A stretch of DNA of 64,000 nucleotides from Cellulophaga fucicola (GCF_900119145.1 NZ_FPIY01000001.1:496001-560000), one strand, 5' to 3'. Counted from the stretch's first letter, positions 1 to 9,826 are shown. The notes: generated by a model from the sequence alone, not told the origin. Program-made: numbers and translations.

Positions 1-1883
1 AGGCTGTAACCAAAGCAGATCTTAATTATTTAATAGATAGTTTATTAGAAACCATTAAAAAATCTGGATTAAGCTATGCTAGTCCTATTTTATTTGGAGA
101 CGATATTAAAAAGGCAGTAGAGTTACGTAAGGCTGGTTTAGGGCTTTTAGGGAATATGGTAGGCGATAAAAAAGCTGTTGCTTGTATAGAAGATACTGCT
201 GTTGCTATTGAAGACCTTAAAGATTTTATAGACGAGTTTTCTGTAATAATGAAAGGTTATAACCAGAGTGCTGTTTATTATGCACACGCTGGTGCCGGAG
301 AATTACACTTGCGCCCTATTTTAAATTTAAAAAAAGGCGATGATGTAAAATTGTTTAGAGATATTACTACAGATGTAGCTAAATTAACTAAAAAGTATAA
401 TGGTTCTTTTAGTGGTGAGCACGGTGATGGTATTGTGCGTGCCGAGTTTATACCGTTAATGATTGGTGATAAAAATTACCAATTACTACGTAGAATTAAA
501 TCTTATTTTGATCCTAAAGGAATATTTAACCCTGGTAAAATTGTAGATTCTTATCCAATGGATGAATCTTTTAGATATGAGATTGATAGGGTAGAACCAG
601 AGATAAAAACATTGCTAGATTTTTCTGAGAGCGAAGGAATATTAAAAGCAGCAGAAAAATGTAATGGTAGTGGCGACTGTAGAAAAACAGAAAAGGCATC
701 TGGTGCTATGTGTCCTAGTTACCACGTTACGCGTAACGAAAAAGATACAACAAGAGGTAGAGCTAATGCATTAAGAGAAATGCTTACCAATACAGATGAG
801 ACCAATAAGTTTAATCAAAAAGAACTTAAAGAGGTTTTTGACCTTTGTTTAAGTTGTAAAGCTTGTTCTAGCGAATGCCCTAGTAATGTAGATATAGCAA
901 CATTAAAGGCCGAATTTACATATCAATACCAAGAAGAAAATGGTTATTCTTTTAGAAATAAACTTTTTGCATATAATACAAAATACAATGCTTTAGGGAG
1001 TAAAATACCCAAAATCACTAATTTTATGTTTAATTCATCAATCTTTGGTGGGTTATTAAAAAATATAAGTGGTGTGGCTCCTGAACGTAGTTTACCTAAT
1101 GTTTATAAATTTAATTTTGATTCTTACCTGAGCAACATCAGCAAACCTAAAATTAAAAATAAAGGAAATGTTGTTCTATATATAGATGAGTTTACAAAGT
1201 ATTTAGATGTAAACCTAGGAATAGATGCCATACAAGTACTTACAAAGTTAGGATACAATATAGAGTTGTTTTATGCAGAAAGCGGAAGAACTTTTATATC
1301 TAAAGGATTTTTAAAAGAGGCTAAAGAAATTGCACTTAAAAACGTTGTTAGCTTAAAAAAATATGTAGATAAAGATGTAGCAATAATCGGATTAGAACCG
1401 TCTGCGATATTAACGTTTAGAGACGAATATAAAAAACTAGTTAGCGATAAAGAGTTGGTAAATGCCATTGCAAATAATTCTTTTATAATTGAAGAATTTT
1501 TGGCTAAGGAAATTGAAAAAGGGAACATTTTAAAAGGTCAGTTTACCAAAGAAGCAAAAACAGTTAAAATACATAGTCATTGTCATCAAAAATCTTTAAG
1601 CAACCAAAAAGTAACTTTTGATGTGCTAAATATTGTAGAGAACTATAAGGTTTCTATTATAAGTTCTGGTTGTTGTGGTATGGCAGGTTCTTTTGGCTAC
1701 GAGAAAGAACATTATAAAACAAGTATGGCTGTTGGTAATTTAAAGTTATTTCCGGCAATTAATAATAGTGATTGTGATGTAATTATATCTGCAAATGGTA
1801 CAAGTTGTAGGCATCAAATTTACGATGGTACAAAGCGTAATGCATTGCACCCAATAACAATATTAAAAGAAGCACTTATTTAA
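1..1883 (+). CDS. FAD-linked oxidase / Fe-S oxidoreductase (D-lactate dehydrogenase-like), 5' truncated
   Basis: The C-terminal part of a large FAD-linked oxidase fused to an Fe-S oxidoreductase, the GlcD-GlpC type that oxidises 2-hydroxy acids such as D-lactate or D-2-hydroxyglutarate at the membrane. The frame is open to the window edge (codons start at base 3), so the Met at 156 is internal and the FAD-binding domain lies outside. Visible parts are the end of the FAD-oxidase C-terminal domain (SGEHGDG near 412), two cysteine-rich ferredoxin-like clusters (about 660-720, and CxxCxxxCxxxCP at 845-880), and a cysteine-rich CCG domain ending in a GCCGMAGSFG motif near 1670. The family is sure; the substrate is not visible. 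Confidence 0.88.
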   Translation, partial: AVTKADLNYLIDSLLETIKKSGLSYASPILFGDDIKKAVELRKAGLGLLGNMVGDKKAVACIEDTAVAIEDLKDFIDEFSVIMKGYNQSAVYYAHAGAGELHLRPILNLKKGDDVKLFRDITTDVAKLTKKYNGSFSGEHGDGIVRAEFIPLMIGDKNYQLLRRIKSYFDPKGIFNPGKIVDSYPMDESFRYEIDRVEPEIKTLLDFSESEGILKAAEKCNGSGDCRKTEKASGAMCPSYHVTRNEKDTTRGRANALREMLTNTDETNKFNQKELKEVFDLCLSCKACSSECPSNVDIATLKAEFTYQYQEENGYSFRNKLFAYNTKYNALGSKIPKITNFMFNSSIFGGLLKNISGVAPERSLPNVYKFNFDSYLSNISKPKIKNKGNVVLYIDEFTKYLDVNLGIDAIQVLTKLGYNIELFYAESGRTFISKGFLKEAKEIALKNVVSLKKYVDKDVAIIGLEPSAILTFRDEYKKLVSDKELVNAIANNSFIIEEFLAKEIEKGNILKGQFTKEAKTVKIHSHCHQKSLSNQKVTFDVLNIVENYKVSIISSGCCGMAGSFGYEKEHYKTSMAVGNLKLFPAINNSDCDVIISANGTSCRHQIYDGTKRNALHPITILKEALI

Positions 1884-1893
1884 TTAAGTGTTT

Positions 1894-2760
1894 TTACTCA
1901 GCAGTATTATCTTCAACCTTATTACCATCTGTAATAGGGTTGTTGCTTGTTATAGTGTTTATTAGCTCTTGCATATCCATATTTTTTATTTCTTCATCGG
2001 CAAAAAAAGGAGCTAATTTATCGTGATTATATTGGTATAGTTTCCAGCGTTTAAAAGAGTATTCTAAAGCAGTAAGGTTCTCTATCCAATCACCAGAATT
2101 TAGGTATACACAACGGCCATATTTATTTTCTCTTAATTCCTTTTTTGGTTGGTGTATGTGTCCGCATGCAACATAGTCGTACCCTTTTTCAATAGCTAGA
2201 TTTATGGCTGTTTCTTCAAAATTGCTAATATATTTTACTGCGCCTTTTACGCTATTTTTAATGCGTTTAGAGAGCGAGTATTTTTCTCTTCCAATTTTGG
2301 TTAATCCCCAATTTAAGGCTCTATTTATCAGTATTAAAATATCATAGCCTTTACCGCCTAATTTTGCTAGCCATTTTGCGTTTGTTATAGAAGCATCAAA
2401 AACATCGCCATGGAAAAACCATCCTTTTTTTCCGTCTAAATCCAAAACAAGTTTATCTACAATATGTACGTTACCCATAACGGTACCACTAAATTTACGT
2501 AGCATTTCATCATGGTTACCAGTAATATAATAGACCAGAACACCTTTAGATGCCATTCCTATTATTTTTTTTAAAACTTTCATATGTGATGAAGGAAAAT
2601 AACGCTTGCTAAACTGCCAAACATCTATAATATCTCCGTTTAAAATTAGAATTTTTGGGTCTATACTATTTAAGTAAATTAGTATTTCGTCTGCGTGACA
2701 GCCATAAGTGCCTAAGTGAACATCAGAAATTACAGCAACATCAATTTTTCTTTTCTTCAT
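1894..2760 (-). CDS. UDP-2,3-diacylglucosamine diphosphatase-like metallophosphoesterase
   Basis: A calcineurin-fold metallophosphoesterase of the LpxH-like group, which removes UMP from UDP-2,3-diacylglucosamine in lipid A synthesis. All metal-binding motifs are present in order: DVHLG near residue 13, NGDIID near 43, GNHDE, then GHIH near the C-terminus. The frame extends upstream to a TTG at 2778, but the ATG at 2760 puts the DVHLG motif at the usual distance from the N-terminus, so I use it. The gene converges on the FAD oxidase with only 10 bases between them. The family call is firm; the lipid A substrate is inferred from family. Confidence 0.8.
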   Translation of the reverse strand: MKKRKIDVAVISDVHLGTYGCHADEILIYLNSIDPKILILNGDIIDVWQFSKRYFPSSHMKVLKKIIGMASKGVLVYYITGNHDEMLRKFSGTVMGNVHIVDKLVLDLDGKKGWFFHGDVFDASITNAKWLAKLGGKGYDILILINRALNWGLTKIGREKYSLSKRIKNSVKGAVKYISNFEETAINLAIEKGYDYVACGHIHQPKKELRENKYGRCVYLNSGDWIENLTALEYSFKRWKLYQYNHDKLAPFFADEEIKNMDMQELINTITSNNPITDGNKVEDNTAE

Positions 2761-2889
2761 CTCTAGTTGTTTATACAAACTAACCCTTTCTATATGAAGT
2801 GAATATGAACAAACAATAAAAATTTTGTGATGATTATGTTAAGTGTGTATTAAGGCATATCTAAATTTTATATTCTGATGCTTATAAAT

Positions 2890-2897
2890 TACCTTTG
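2890..2897 (+). promoter_or_regulatory. -7 box of the aroC promoter
   Basis: TACCTTTG fits the Bacteroidota -7 consensus TAnnTTTG, about 30 bases before the aroC start. No clear -33 TTTG is seen at the expected distance, so this is a moderate call. Confidence 0.5.
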
Positions 2898-2927
2898 GGA
2901 CTTATACATACCAATTAAATTAATTAG

Positions 2928-3989
2928 ATGGCAGGAAACACTTTTGGTAACCTTTTTAAGGTAGCAACCTTTGGAGAATCTCACGGAGTAGCAATAGGCG
3001 GAGTAATAGATGGTTGCCCTTCTGGGATAGAATTAGACTTAGAGGCAATACAAACAGAATTAAACCGAAGAAAACCTGGACAATCTAAAATTGTTACACA
3101 GCGTAAAGAACCAGACACTGTTGAATTTTTCTCTGGTCTTTTTGAAGGTAAAACAACTGGAACTCCAATTGGTTTTGCTATACGTAACACCAATCAAAAA
3201 TCTCATGACTACTCGCATATAAAAGATTCTTACAGACCGTCTCATGCAGATTATGTGTACGATAAAAAATATGGGTTTAGAGATTACAGAGGTGGTGGCC
3301 GTAGTTCTGCAAGAGAAACAGCAAGCAGAGTAGTAGCTGGCGCAATTGCAAAGCAATTTTTACCTAACATAAAAATTAATGCTTTTGTATCTCAAGTAGG
3401 AGAATTAAAACTGACAAAAAATTACAAAGAACTAAACTTAGAAGAAACCGAACTAAATCCAGTTCGTTGTCCAGATCAGAAAATGGCAGCAGAAATGGAG
3501 GCTTATATAAAAGATATTAAAAAGGAGGGCGACACTATCGGTGGCGTTATTACTTGTGTTTTACAAAACGTACCAATTGGCTTAGGAGAGCCTGCTTTTG
3601 ATAAATTACACGCAGAATTAGGTAAAGCTATGCTAAGTATAAATGCCGTAAAAGGTTTTGAATTTGGTAGTGGTTTTAGCGGTGTAGCTATGAAAGGTAG
3701 TGAGCATAACGACCAATTTAATACAGACGGTACTACAAAAACTAATTTTAGCGGTGGTATACAAGGAGGTATAAGTAATGGTATGGATATTTACTTTAAT
3801 GTAGCCTTTAAACCAGTTGCAACAATTATACAACCTTACGAGACTATAGATAAGGAAGGTAATATGGTAAAAACACAAGGTAAAGGTCGTCATGACCCTT
3901 GTGTTGTGCCAAGAGCAGTGCCTATTGTAGAAGCAATGGCAGCATTGGTTTTGGCAGATTATACCTTAATAAATAATAGCATTAAGTAA
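2928..3989 (+). CDS. aroC: chorismate synthase
   Basis: Catalyses the last step of the shikimate pathway, anti-1,4-elimination of phosphate from EPSP to give chorismate, with reduced FMN as catalyst. The 353-residue length fits the bacterial enzyme. The N-terminal signature GNxFGxxFxxxTFGESHG (residues 3-20), the [10 protein letters not shown] segment near residue 124 and the C-terminal [13 protein letters not shown] segment are all present and intact. The ATG at 2928 places the signature at the very N-terminus as in the family. It is a single gene, divergent from the LpxH-like hydrolase across a 167-base gap with its own -7 box. Confidence 0.97.
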   Translation: MAGNTFGNLFKVATFGESHGVAIGGVIDGCPSGIELDLEAIQTELNRRKPGQSKIVTQRKEPDTVEFFSGLFEGKTTGTPIGFAIRNTNQKSHDYSHIKDSYRPSHADYVYDKKYGFRDYRGGGRSSARETASRVVAGAIAKQFLPNIKINAFVSQVGELKLTKNYKELNLEETELNPVRCPDQKMAAEMEAYIKDIKKEGDTIGGVITCVLQNVPIGLGEPAFDKLHAELGKAMLSINAVKGFEFGSGFSGVAMKGSEHNDQFNTDGTTKTNFSGGIQGGISNGMDIYFNVAFKPVATIIQPYETIDKEGNMVKTQGKGRHDPCVVPRAVPIVEAMAALVLADYTLINNSIK

Positions 3990-4114
3990 GTTTTAAGTTG
4001 AATTTACATTGAATTATTACTAATAATTGTCATCAAAAATTATTGATTCAATTTTATTTGGATGATAACAATCCAAAATGGTATATTACTCACAAAAAAT
4101 TATAAAATTTTAGT

Positions 4115-5446
4115 ATGAAGAAGTTGGAGCTGCATTGGCAGATTATGATTGGGATGGTTTTAGGTATCCTCTTTGGTTTTGGAATGGCGCAAGTCGTTTG
4201 GGGAAAACAATTTATATTAGATTGGATTGGACCATTTGGACAAATATTTGTAAATCTTCTAAAGTTAATTGCAGTACCATTAATATTAGCTTCATTAATT
4301 AAGGGAATATCAGACTTAAAAGATATCTCTAAATTTAGAAACATAGGTGTACGTACTATTCTAATCTATGTTTTTACTACTATAGTAGCTATTTCTATTG
4401 GTTTAGTTTTAGTTAATGTTATAAAACCAGGTGAAGGTATTTCTGCAGAGACAATTGAAAAACTAGCAAGTACTTATGCTAATGATAGTAGTTTGCAAGG
4501 CAAAATAGCAGAAGCAACTAGCCAGAAAGAAAGTGGACCATTACAATTTTTAGTAGATATGGTTCCTAGTAATGCTTTGGCAGCTATGAGCAACAATAAA
4601 CTAATGTTACAAGTAATATTCTTTACCATATTTATGGGAATTTCTATGCTGTTAGTTGGTGAAAAAAGATCTAAACCATTAAAAAAGTTTTTTGACTCCC
4701 TAAATGATGTCATCTTAAAAATGGTAGATTTAATTATGCTTGCAGCTCCTTATGCTGTATTTGCATTATTATGTAAGGTTGTAGTAACGGCGGATGATCC
4801 AGAAATTTTACAGAAATTACTATCGTATGCAGGAGTTGTTGTTTTAGGATTATTATTAATGATCGCATTTTACTGCTCATTAGTATATTTTTATACAAAA
4901 AAGAACCCTATTTGGTTTTTAAAACAAATGAGTCCGGCTCAATTGCTAGCTTTTTCTACAAGTTCTAGTGCTGCTACTTTACCTGTAACTATGGAGAGAG
5001 TAGAGGAGCATATTGGTGTAGATAAAGAGGTATCTAGTTTTGTGTTACCTGTAGGAGCAACAATTAATATGGATGGTACAAGTTTATACCAAGCGGTTGC
5101 AGCTGTATTTATAATGCAAGTGCTTTGGCCAGAAGGCTTAACTTTAGGGAACCAACTATCTATAGTTTTAACAGCTTTATTGGCTTCTATTGGTTCTGCT
5201 GCAGTTCCAGGAGCAGGTATGGTAATGTTGGTAATTGTTTTAGAAGCTATAGGTTTTCCTGCAGATCTATATCCAATAGCATTGGCATTAATTTTTGCAG
5301 TAGATAGGCCGTTAGATATGTGTAGAACAGTTGTAAACGTAACTGGTGATGCTGCAGTATCTATGATTGTTGCTAAATCTGCTGGAAAATTACACGACAA
5401 TCCTAAAGCACGGAATTGGGATGACAATTATGATAAAGTAAAATAG
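4115..5446 (+). CDS. dicarboxylate/amino acid:cation symporter (DAACS family)
   Basis: An inner-membrane Na+- or H+-coupled carrier of the GltP/GltT/DctA family for glutamate, aspartate or C4-dicarboxylates. The 443 residues contain about eight hydrophobic segments. The serine-rich re-entrant loop SSSAATLP (residues 283-290) and the downstream NMDGTSLYQ segment, which bind substrate and cations in characterised members, are intact, as is a C-terminal DRPLDMCRTVVNVTGD segment. A terminator hairpin follows directly. The exact substrate cannot be read from sequence. Confidence 0.92.
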   Translation: MKKLELHWQIMIGMVLGILFGFGMAQVVWGKQFILDWIGPFGQIFVNLLKLIAVPLILASLIKGISDLKDISKFRNIGVRTILIYVFTTIVAISIGLVLVNVIKPGEGISAETIEKLASTYANDSSLQGKIAEATSQKESGPLQFLVDMVPSNALAAMSNNKLMLQVIFFTIFMGISMLLVGEKRSKPLKKFFDSLNDVILKMVDLIMLAAPYAVFALLCKVVVTADDPEILQKLLSYAGVVVLGLLLMIAFYCSLVYFYTKKNPIWFLKQMSPAQLLAFSTSSSAATLPVTMERVEEHIGVDKEVSSFVLPVGATINMDGTSLYQAVAAVFIMQVLWPEGLTLGNQLSIVLTALLASIGSAAVPGAGMVMLVIVLEAIGFPADLYPIALALIFAVDRPLDMCRTVVNVTGDAAVSMIVAKSAGKLHDNPKARNWDDNYDKVK

Positions 5447-5466
5447 GAAAACTACTTTTATATGTA

Positions 5467-5506
5467 AAAACAGCATCAGACTATTAAGTTTGATGCTGTT
5501 TTACTT
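5467..5506. terminator. bidirectional terminator between convergent genes
   Basis: The stem AAAACAGCATCA (5467-5478) pairs with TGATGCTGTTTT (5491-5502) around a 12-base loop, with T-rich tracts on both sides. It overlaps the 3' end of the minus-strand gene. Confidence 0.75.
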
Positions 5507-5926
5507 TTACAACTACATTGTTTTTAAAAATAATATCTAATACGTCTGTATCTATATTAAATATACCAGGTGTAAAACCCAAAGTATAAGCAATATGATC
5601 TTGGGTGTATTCATAAAAATCTTCACCTAACAATAGTATAACCTCTGTTTTAATTTTTCCAATAAGCATTTTACTCTCAATAATATCAGCAGATAATTCA
5701 TAACGTTGCTCAGGAATATTGTTCCATTTTTGTTGATTAAATTGATATTTAGGGTAGTAAGAAATTATTGCTATATAACTAAGTTTAATAGCGGTGCAAA
5801 AACTATAGATAGTCCTATTGCAGTAATTCTTTTATACTTTAAAGAAACTTTATTACTTCTTTTTAAAAGCCAATTAAAAATGAAAAAAAAGACGATAGCT
5901 ATAAATAGAATAATTAGTATTACCAT
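5484..5926 (-). pseudogene. frameshifted BamE/OmlA-like membrane-anchored protein
   Basis: Two overlapping minus-strand frames look like one broken gene. Frame 1 starts at an ATG (5926) with a strongly hydrophobic N-terminus and a basic KRxNKVSLKYKR stretch, then stops near 5780. Frame 2 is open from about 5831 and carries the natural C-terminal part (stop at 5484): a SYYPKYQF stretch, then ESKMLIGKIKTEVILLLGE, LGFTPGIFNID and a final IIFKNNVVVKVKQH. That last part has the layout of BamE/SmpA-like domains (GMSxxEVxxLLG, then a strand ending in K/V-rich residues). One added base near 5800-5812, where a T5 run lies, would join them into about 147 residues. A sequencing error is possible. A lone 61-codon reading from 5669 would miss half the protein. 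Confidence 0.6.
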
Positions 5927-5939
5927 AGTTGTAAATTAA

Positions 5940-5975
5940 ATAAGCCCTTAGAATTAGAATTCTAAGGGCTTTATA
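5940..5975. terminator. terminator hairpin
   Basis: AAGCCCTTAGAAT and ATTCTAAGGGCTT form a long stem immediately after the stop of the minus-strand DUF4139 gene, followed on that strand by a moderately T-rich stretch. Confidence 0.6.
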
Positions 5976-5976
5976 G

Positions 5977-7998
5977 TTATAAAGAAATATGTTTGTTTTT
6001 AGGGAATTTAACTTGATAAGAGAAACGTTCTTTTTGTGTTTCTTTACTGTTTAAATTTACCTCCCAGGTTAGTAAGCCTTTGGTGTCATTGTAATTTGCA
6101 TTGTACGTCTCTATTTCACTTACTTTAATTTCTTTGTTTTCAGATAAAGGAATTCTGTCCATTAGTTTTATAGTAACTGCTGTGTTTTTATTGTTTTTAA
6201 TTTCAATATCATAAGCTCTATTTAAAACACGATTGTTACCAAGAAAAGATTTGCTTTTAAAGTTACGATCTTGTTTTCTTGTAACCGTTATTCCTGAATC
6301 TATACCTAAGGAAACAACCATTTCTTTTGTTGTTTTATAAGGATCAATTACTGTTTTACCTGCAAAGCCGCCTTTAAAGTAAATATTAGCTTCCCCTGGC
6401 AGTAAATTATATTGTTCCCAGTTTTTAAAAGATGCAGTTAAAAATACATTTTCATTTATAATAGGTATTGCTAAATACTGGTATGTAGTTTCTAGTTTAA
6501 AAGTATTTATTTCTATAGCAATTAGATCGCCATCAGACTTAATAGAATACGGTTTTTTAATTGCAAAAGTTGTGTTTGTTACATCGTCTTCTGTTGTACT
6601 CTTTTTTGTAGTTATAACTATAACTCCGTTACTTGCACGGCTACCATATACGGCTGTTGCTTTATAGCTATTTAAAACCTCTAAAGATTGTATATCATTA
6701 GTATCTATATCACCCTCTGTAAAATCTGGAATTGGTATGCCGTCTACAATGTATAAAGGAAGTTTTGGTTCAGAAATGCTAGAAGCACCTCTAACTCTTA
6801 CACCTGCAACCTTGCCTTGTAATTCAGTACCATAACCTACTACAACAACTTCTTCCAATGCTTCATTATCTTCATCTAGTTTTGTGTTTATTATAGAAGC
6901 ATAAATTGGAGTCTCAGCTGTTTGCATTCCTATATAAGAAAATACTAATTCTTGTCCTCTTTGTATTACTATTGTGTAATTACCATCAAAATCTGTTTGT
7001 GTACCAATGTTGGTACCTTTTATTAGTACGTTGCAACCAGGTAATGGTTGTCCGGATGCATCTGTAACTACACCAGTCACTTTTTTTACAGATGGATTGT
7101 AATAGTATTTATTTTTTTTAATTGCTTTGGATTGATAGTTGTATCCGCTAACAAAGTTTAGGTATTTTGTATCTATAACTGGGCTAGTTGTTTGTTTAAC
7201 TGGGTTTCCGGTTGATAGATTAATTTTTACGTTCTTCCATTCGTTCCCAGTATTTTGGTACACATTGGCTTTGTATTTAAGTTGAAGATTACTACTGGTG
7301 TTTTCAGATTTAATATCATACGTTGGTACCCAACCAGCATCAGAAACAATGTAAGAAAGTACAAGATCTAAGTTAATAGTAATAGTTGTATCAAACGTAA
7401 TAACAAGTTCTCCTTGAGCAACTGCTGGCCCAGATGTAAGTTCTTTAACTTGTAAGTTTAAATCTCTTATAGCGGTGTTTTTGGTTGCTATTTCTTTATT
7501 AATAGTAAATATCTCGTCTCTAATTTCAGTAATACGTTTTCTGTAATAGGTGCTAATTTGCTTTAATTTTTCTAAATCTAAACTTTCAGATGTAGAGCTT
7601 ACTTGTCTGTTTTTAGAAATTAATAACTCTTCTTCTTGTAAGCCAGAAATTCTATTTTTTAAAAGCTCAATTTCTTCAGTTAATTTTTTAGTGCTTTCTA
7701 TCATTGCTGTAGCTTCAGGCATAAGCATAAACTTATCTAAATAATTAATGCCGTAATCCATAGATAATATAGAAACCGACTTTAATCCGGAGATTTGAAT
7801 GCTGTTTTCATCAATCTTAGGAGATAAACCAGTGAATTTTAATTCTGTTGTACCTTCATTTAAAACAAAATTACTAGTACGTGTAATTTGTGCGCCATTA
7901 AGGTATACAGTAACCTCTTTTATAGCAGAAGGAGTTTTTTTATCGTTTGCTGTTATTGCAATCGGAATTAGTAATAATAAGTAAAGTAGCTTTTTCAT
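5977..7998 (-). CDS. DUF4139 (MuiA-like) protein with inserted carboxypeptidase-like and SusC-type plug domains
   Basis: A secreted 673-residue protein with a signal peptide (residues 1-17), a DUF4140-type N-terminal domain (about 26-75), a helical coiled-coil region (about 95-190) and a DUF4139 beta domain. The DUF4139 domain is split. Residues about 200-285 and 475-673 belong to it, while 306-375 form a CarboxypepD_reg beta-sandwich (VTGVVTDASGQPLPG start) and 380-467 form a TonB-receptor plug of SusC/RagA type (EEVVVVGYGT, PLYIVDGIPI, YGSRASNGVIVITTKK). There is no beta-barrel, so it cannot be a transporter by itself. Function is unknown; MuiA-family members are only loosely linked to the cell envelope. 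Confidence 0.82.
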   Translation of the reverse strand: MKKLLYLLLLIPIAITANDKKTPSAIKEVTVYLNGAQITRTSNFVLNEGTTELKFTGLSPKIDENSIQISGLKSVSILSMDYGINYLDKFMLMPEATAMIESTKKLTEEIELLKNRISGLQEEELLISKNRQVSSTSESLDLEKLKQISTYYRKRITEIRDEIFTINKEIATKNTAIRDLNLQVKELTSGPAVAQGELVITFDTTITINLDLVLSYIVSDAGWVPTYDIKSENTSSNLQLKYKANVYQNTGNEWKNVKINLSTGNPVKQTTSPVIDTKYLNFVSGYNYQSKAIKKNKYYYNPSVKKVTGVVTDASGQPLPGCNVLIKGTNIGTQTDFDGNYTIVIQRGQELVFSYIGMQTAETPIYASIINTKLDEDNEALEEVVVVGYGTELQGKVAGVRVRGASSISEPKLPLYIVDGIPIPDFTEGDIDTNDIQSLEVLNSYKATAVYGSRASNGVIVITTKKSTTEDDVTNTTFAIKKPYSIKSDGDLIAIEINTFKLETTYQYLAIPIINENVFLTASFKNWEQYNLLPGEANIYFKGGFAGKTVIDPYKTTKEMVVSLGIDSGITVTRKQDRNFKSKSFLGNNRVLNRAYDIEIKNNKNTAVTIKLMDRIPLSENKEIKVSEIETYNANYNDTKGLLTWEVNLNSKETQKERFSYQVKFPKNKHISL

Positions 7999-8106
7999 AG
8001 ATATTAGTTTTTATGGTTGCGTAAACCTATGTATAGCAATACTTGTAAAAAACTAATAGTGTGTAAAGTGGTCTTTAGAGTGAGTAAAGTTGTTCTTTGG
8101 GCTAGT

Positions 8107-9372
8107 TTACGATTTAGGAGTGTTTTTAAAATTTGTGCTACTAGGAAGCTCAAACAATTCTAAATCAAAATAAGTAATGGCAGCAAGTAAATGGTCAAAA
8201 ATATCTGACATTATATACTCGTAGTTTTCCCATCTTTTATCGCTGCTAAAAGCATAAACTTCTAGAGGTATACCTTGTGGAGTTGGTGCTAACTGCCTAA
8301 CCATAACCATCATATCTTTATTTATTGCAGAATGATTTTTTAAATAGGTATCTGCATATTTTCTAAAAAGACCAATGTTGGTAAGGTTTCTTCCGTTTAT
8401 TAAGATAGATTTATCTATGTTGTTACTTTTGTTATACTCTGTAATTGTTTCTTGTCTGCCAATGATATAATCTGTAATAAGACTTATTTTTTTGTATTTC
8501 TGAATATCTCTCGGCGCCAAAAACTTGATGCTTTCTTGTTTTACAATAAGAGCACGCTTAATTCTTCGTCCAGGAGAATTTGTCATTCCTCTCCAGTTTT
8601 TAAAAGAATCTGAAATTAATGCGTAGGTTGGTATTGTTGTAATAGTGTTGTCAAAATTTTGAACCTTAACTGTGGCAAGGTTAATTTCTATTACATCGCC
8701 ATCTGCACCATAATTATCAAAAGAGATCCAATCGCCAATGCGTACCATATCATTTATAGATACCTGTATACTTGCAACAAAGCCAAGAATAGTGTCCTTA
8801 AATATTAATAATATTACGGCAGATGCTGTACCTAAACCAGTTAAAAACTTCCATAGTTCTATATCTGTAAGTATAGAAATAGCTAACAAAATACCTATAG
8901 ACCATAAAAAGATCATAAATACTTGTATGTAACTATCTATGGGTTTGTCTTTAAGGTTAGGTAAGGTTTTAAAAAAATCTTTTAAGGTGTTAAGTAAGCT
9001 TCTAATAACCCAAAGCGTTAGTATAATACCAAAAACTTCTAGTCCTTTTAAAACTAATACTTGTGCTTTATCAAACCCATTAAAAACATAAGGCACTGTA
9101 TTGTATGCTATAATTATAGGTACTATGTGTGCTATATTTCTTGGTACTTTATTGCGTACTAAAAAGTCATCAAAATTTGTTTTAGATAAGCTTGTAAAAC
9201 GTGCAAAAACTGAAATAACCAGTTTTCTTAAAAAATAATCAAAAATATAAAGAGCTATAGCTAATAGTACAAGAAGTATTAATGTGTTTAAGTACTTAGC
9301 GTAAATATCACTTACACCCAAGTCTACTAAGTAGTCATGTAGTAAATAAGAAATTTGATTTAAACTGTACAT
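8107..9372 (-). CDS. MscS-family mechanosensitive channel (YbdG-like)
   Basis: An inner-membrane channel that releases solutes on hypo-osmotic shock. The 421 residues hold an N-terminal membrane region with four hydrophobic segments, then the pore helix and beta-domain signature (GLGTASAVILLIFKDTILGF at about 179-198, then a VRIGDWI segment). The soluble C-terminal domain carries an RRIKRAL stretch and a YAFSSDKRW segment like those of YbdG-type mid-sized channels. It is followed at a short distance by the minus-strand DUF4139 gene but has its own upstream gap. No unusual feature is seen. Confidence 0.9.
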   Translation of the reverse strand: MYSLNQISYLLHDYLVDLGVSDIYAKYLNTLILLVLLAIALYIFDYFLRKLVISVFARFTSLSKTNFDDFLVRNKVPRNIAHIVPIIIAYNTVPYVFNGFDKAQVLVLKGLEVFGIILTLWVIRSLLNTLKDFFKTLPNLKDKPIDSYIQVFMIFLWSIGILLAISILTDIELWKFLTGLGTASAVILLIFKDTILGFVASIQVSINDMVRIGDWISFDNYGADGDVIEINLATVKVQNFDNTITTIPTYALISDSFKNWRGMTNSPGRRIKRALIVKQESIKFLAPRDIQKYKKISLITDYIIGRQETITEYNKSNNIDKSILINGRNLTNIGLFRKYADTYLKNHSAINKDMMVMVRQLAPTPQGIPLEVYAFSSDKRWENYEYIMSDIFDHLLAAITYFDLELFELPSSTNFKNTPKS

Positions 9373-9414
9373 AAAGATATTTTATATTTTAATGTTAAGT
9401 AATTGTACTATTTT

Positions 9415-9822
9415 TTAGTCTAAAAATTTAGATTTTAACTCGGGAGTAGGAATCATACAATTATCTTTTTTTCCAAACCATTTGTATCTATTTTTGGCAA
9501 TGTAACTATATATCCAGTCTCTAAAAGATACTGGAATCTGTTCTAAAATCCATAAAAGGTGCCAAATACTTCCAAAATTACGACCAATTTTTAAAGCTGC
9601 TGTAGATTTTAAATAATAAGCAACACTAGGTTCTATTAGTATAATAGAATCTGTTTTTTGTTGATCTATATTTCTTTCTGATATAAATTTTTGACCAATT
9701 TCTCCTTGTAAAGTGGCAAACCTAAATTGGTCTTTCTTATCGTGTTTAATAATAAACTGTATAGCGTTGTTGCATAGATTGCAAACGCCATCAAAAAGAA
9801 TTATTTTTTTAGTTGTATTCAC
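9415..9822 (-). CDS. thiol-disulfide oxidoreductase, DCC family (DUF393)
   Basis: A small 135-residue DCC-family protein with a thioredoxin-like fold. The family signature FDGVCxLC (Cys14 and Cys17) lies at the N-terminus, with the conserved FRFATLQ segment and a C-terminal RYKWFGKK stretch. Members are predicted redox proteins with no assigned substrate. The only start before the signature is a GTG at 9822. Two -7 boxes lie 5 and 18 bases upstream, so the transcript may be nearly leaderless. Confidence 0.85.
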   Translation of the reverse strand: MNTTKKIILFDGVCNLCNNAIQFIIKHDKKDQFRFATLQGEIGQKFISERNIDQQKTDSIILIEPSVAYYLKSTAALKIGRNFGSIWHLLWILEQIPVSFRDWIYSYIAKNRYKWFGKKDNCMIPTPELKSKFLD

Positions 9823-9826
9823 ACTA

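Noticed and set aside
3060-3356. 98-codon minus-strand frame inside aroC
   Set aside because: A shadow of a complete chorismate synthase; composition (Cys/Ser/Phe rich) is not protein-like.
4939-5427. 162-codon minus-strand frame inside the symporter gene
   Set aside because: A shadow of a well-conserved transporter gene; no domain or start context.
5706-5939. 77-codon plus-strand reading frame
   Set aside because: It is antisense to the frameshifted BamE-like gene, whose two minus-strand parts have clear protein character.
5977-7998. DUF4139-plug gene as an assembly chimera of two genes
   Set aside because: The frame is continuous, the DUF4139 halves resume cleanly on both sides of the insert, and one signal peptide and one terminator fit a single gene.
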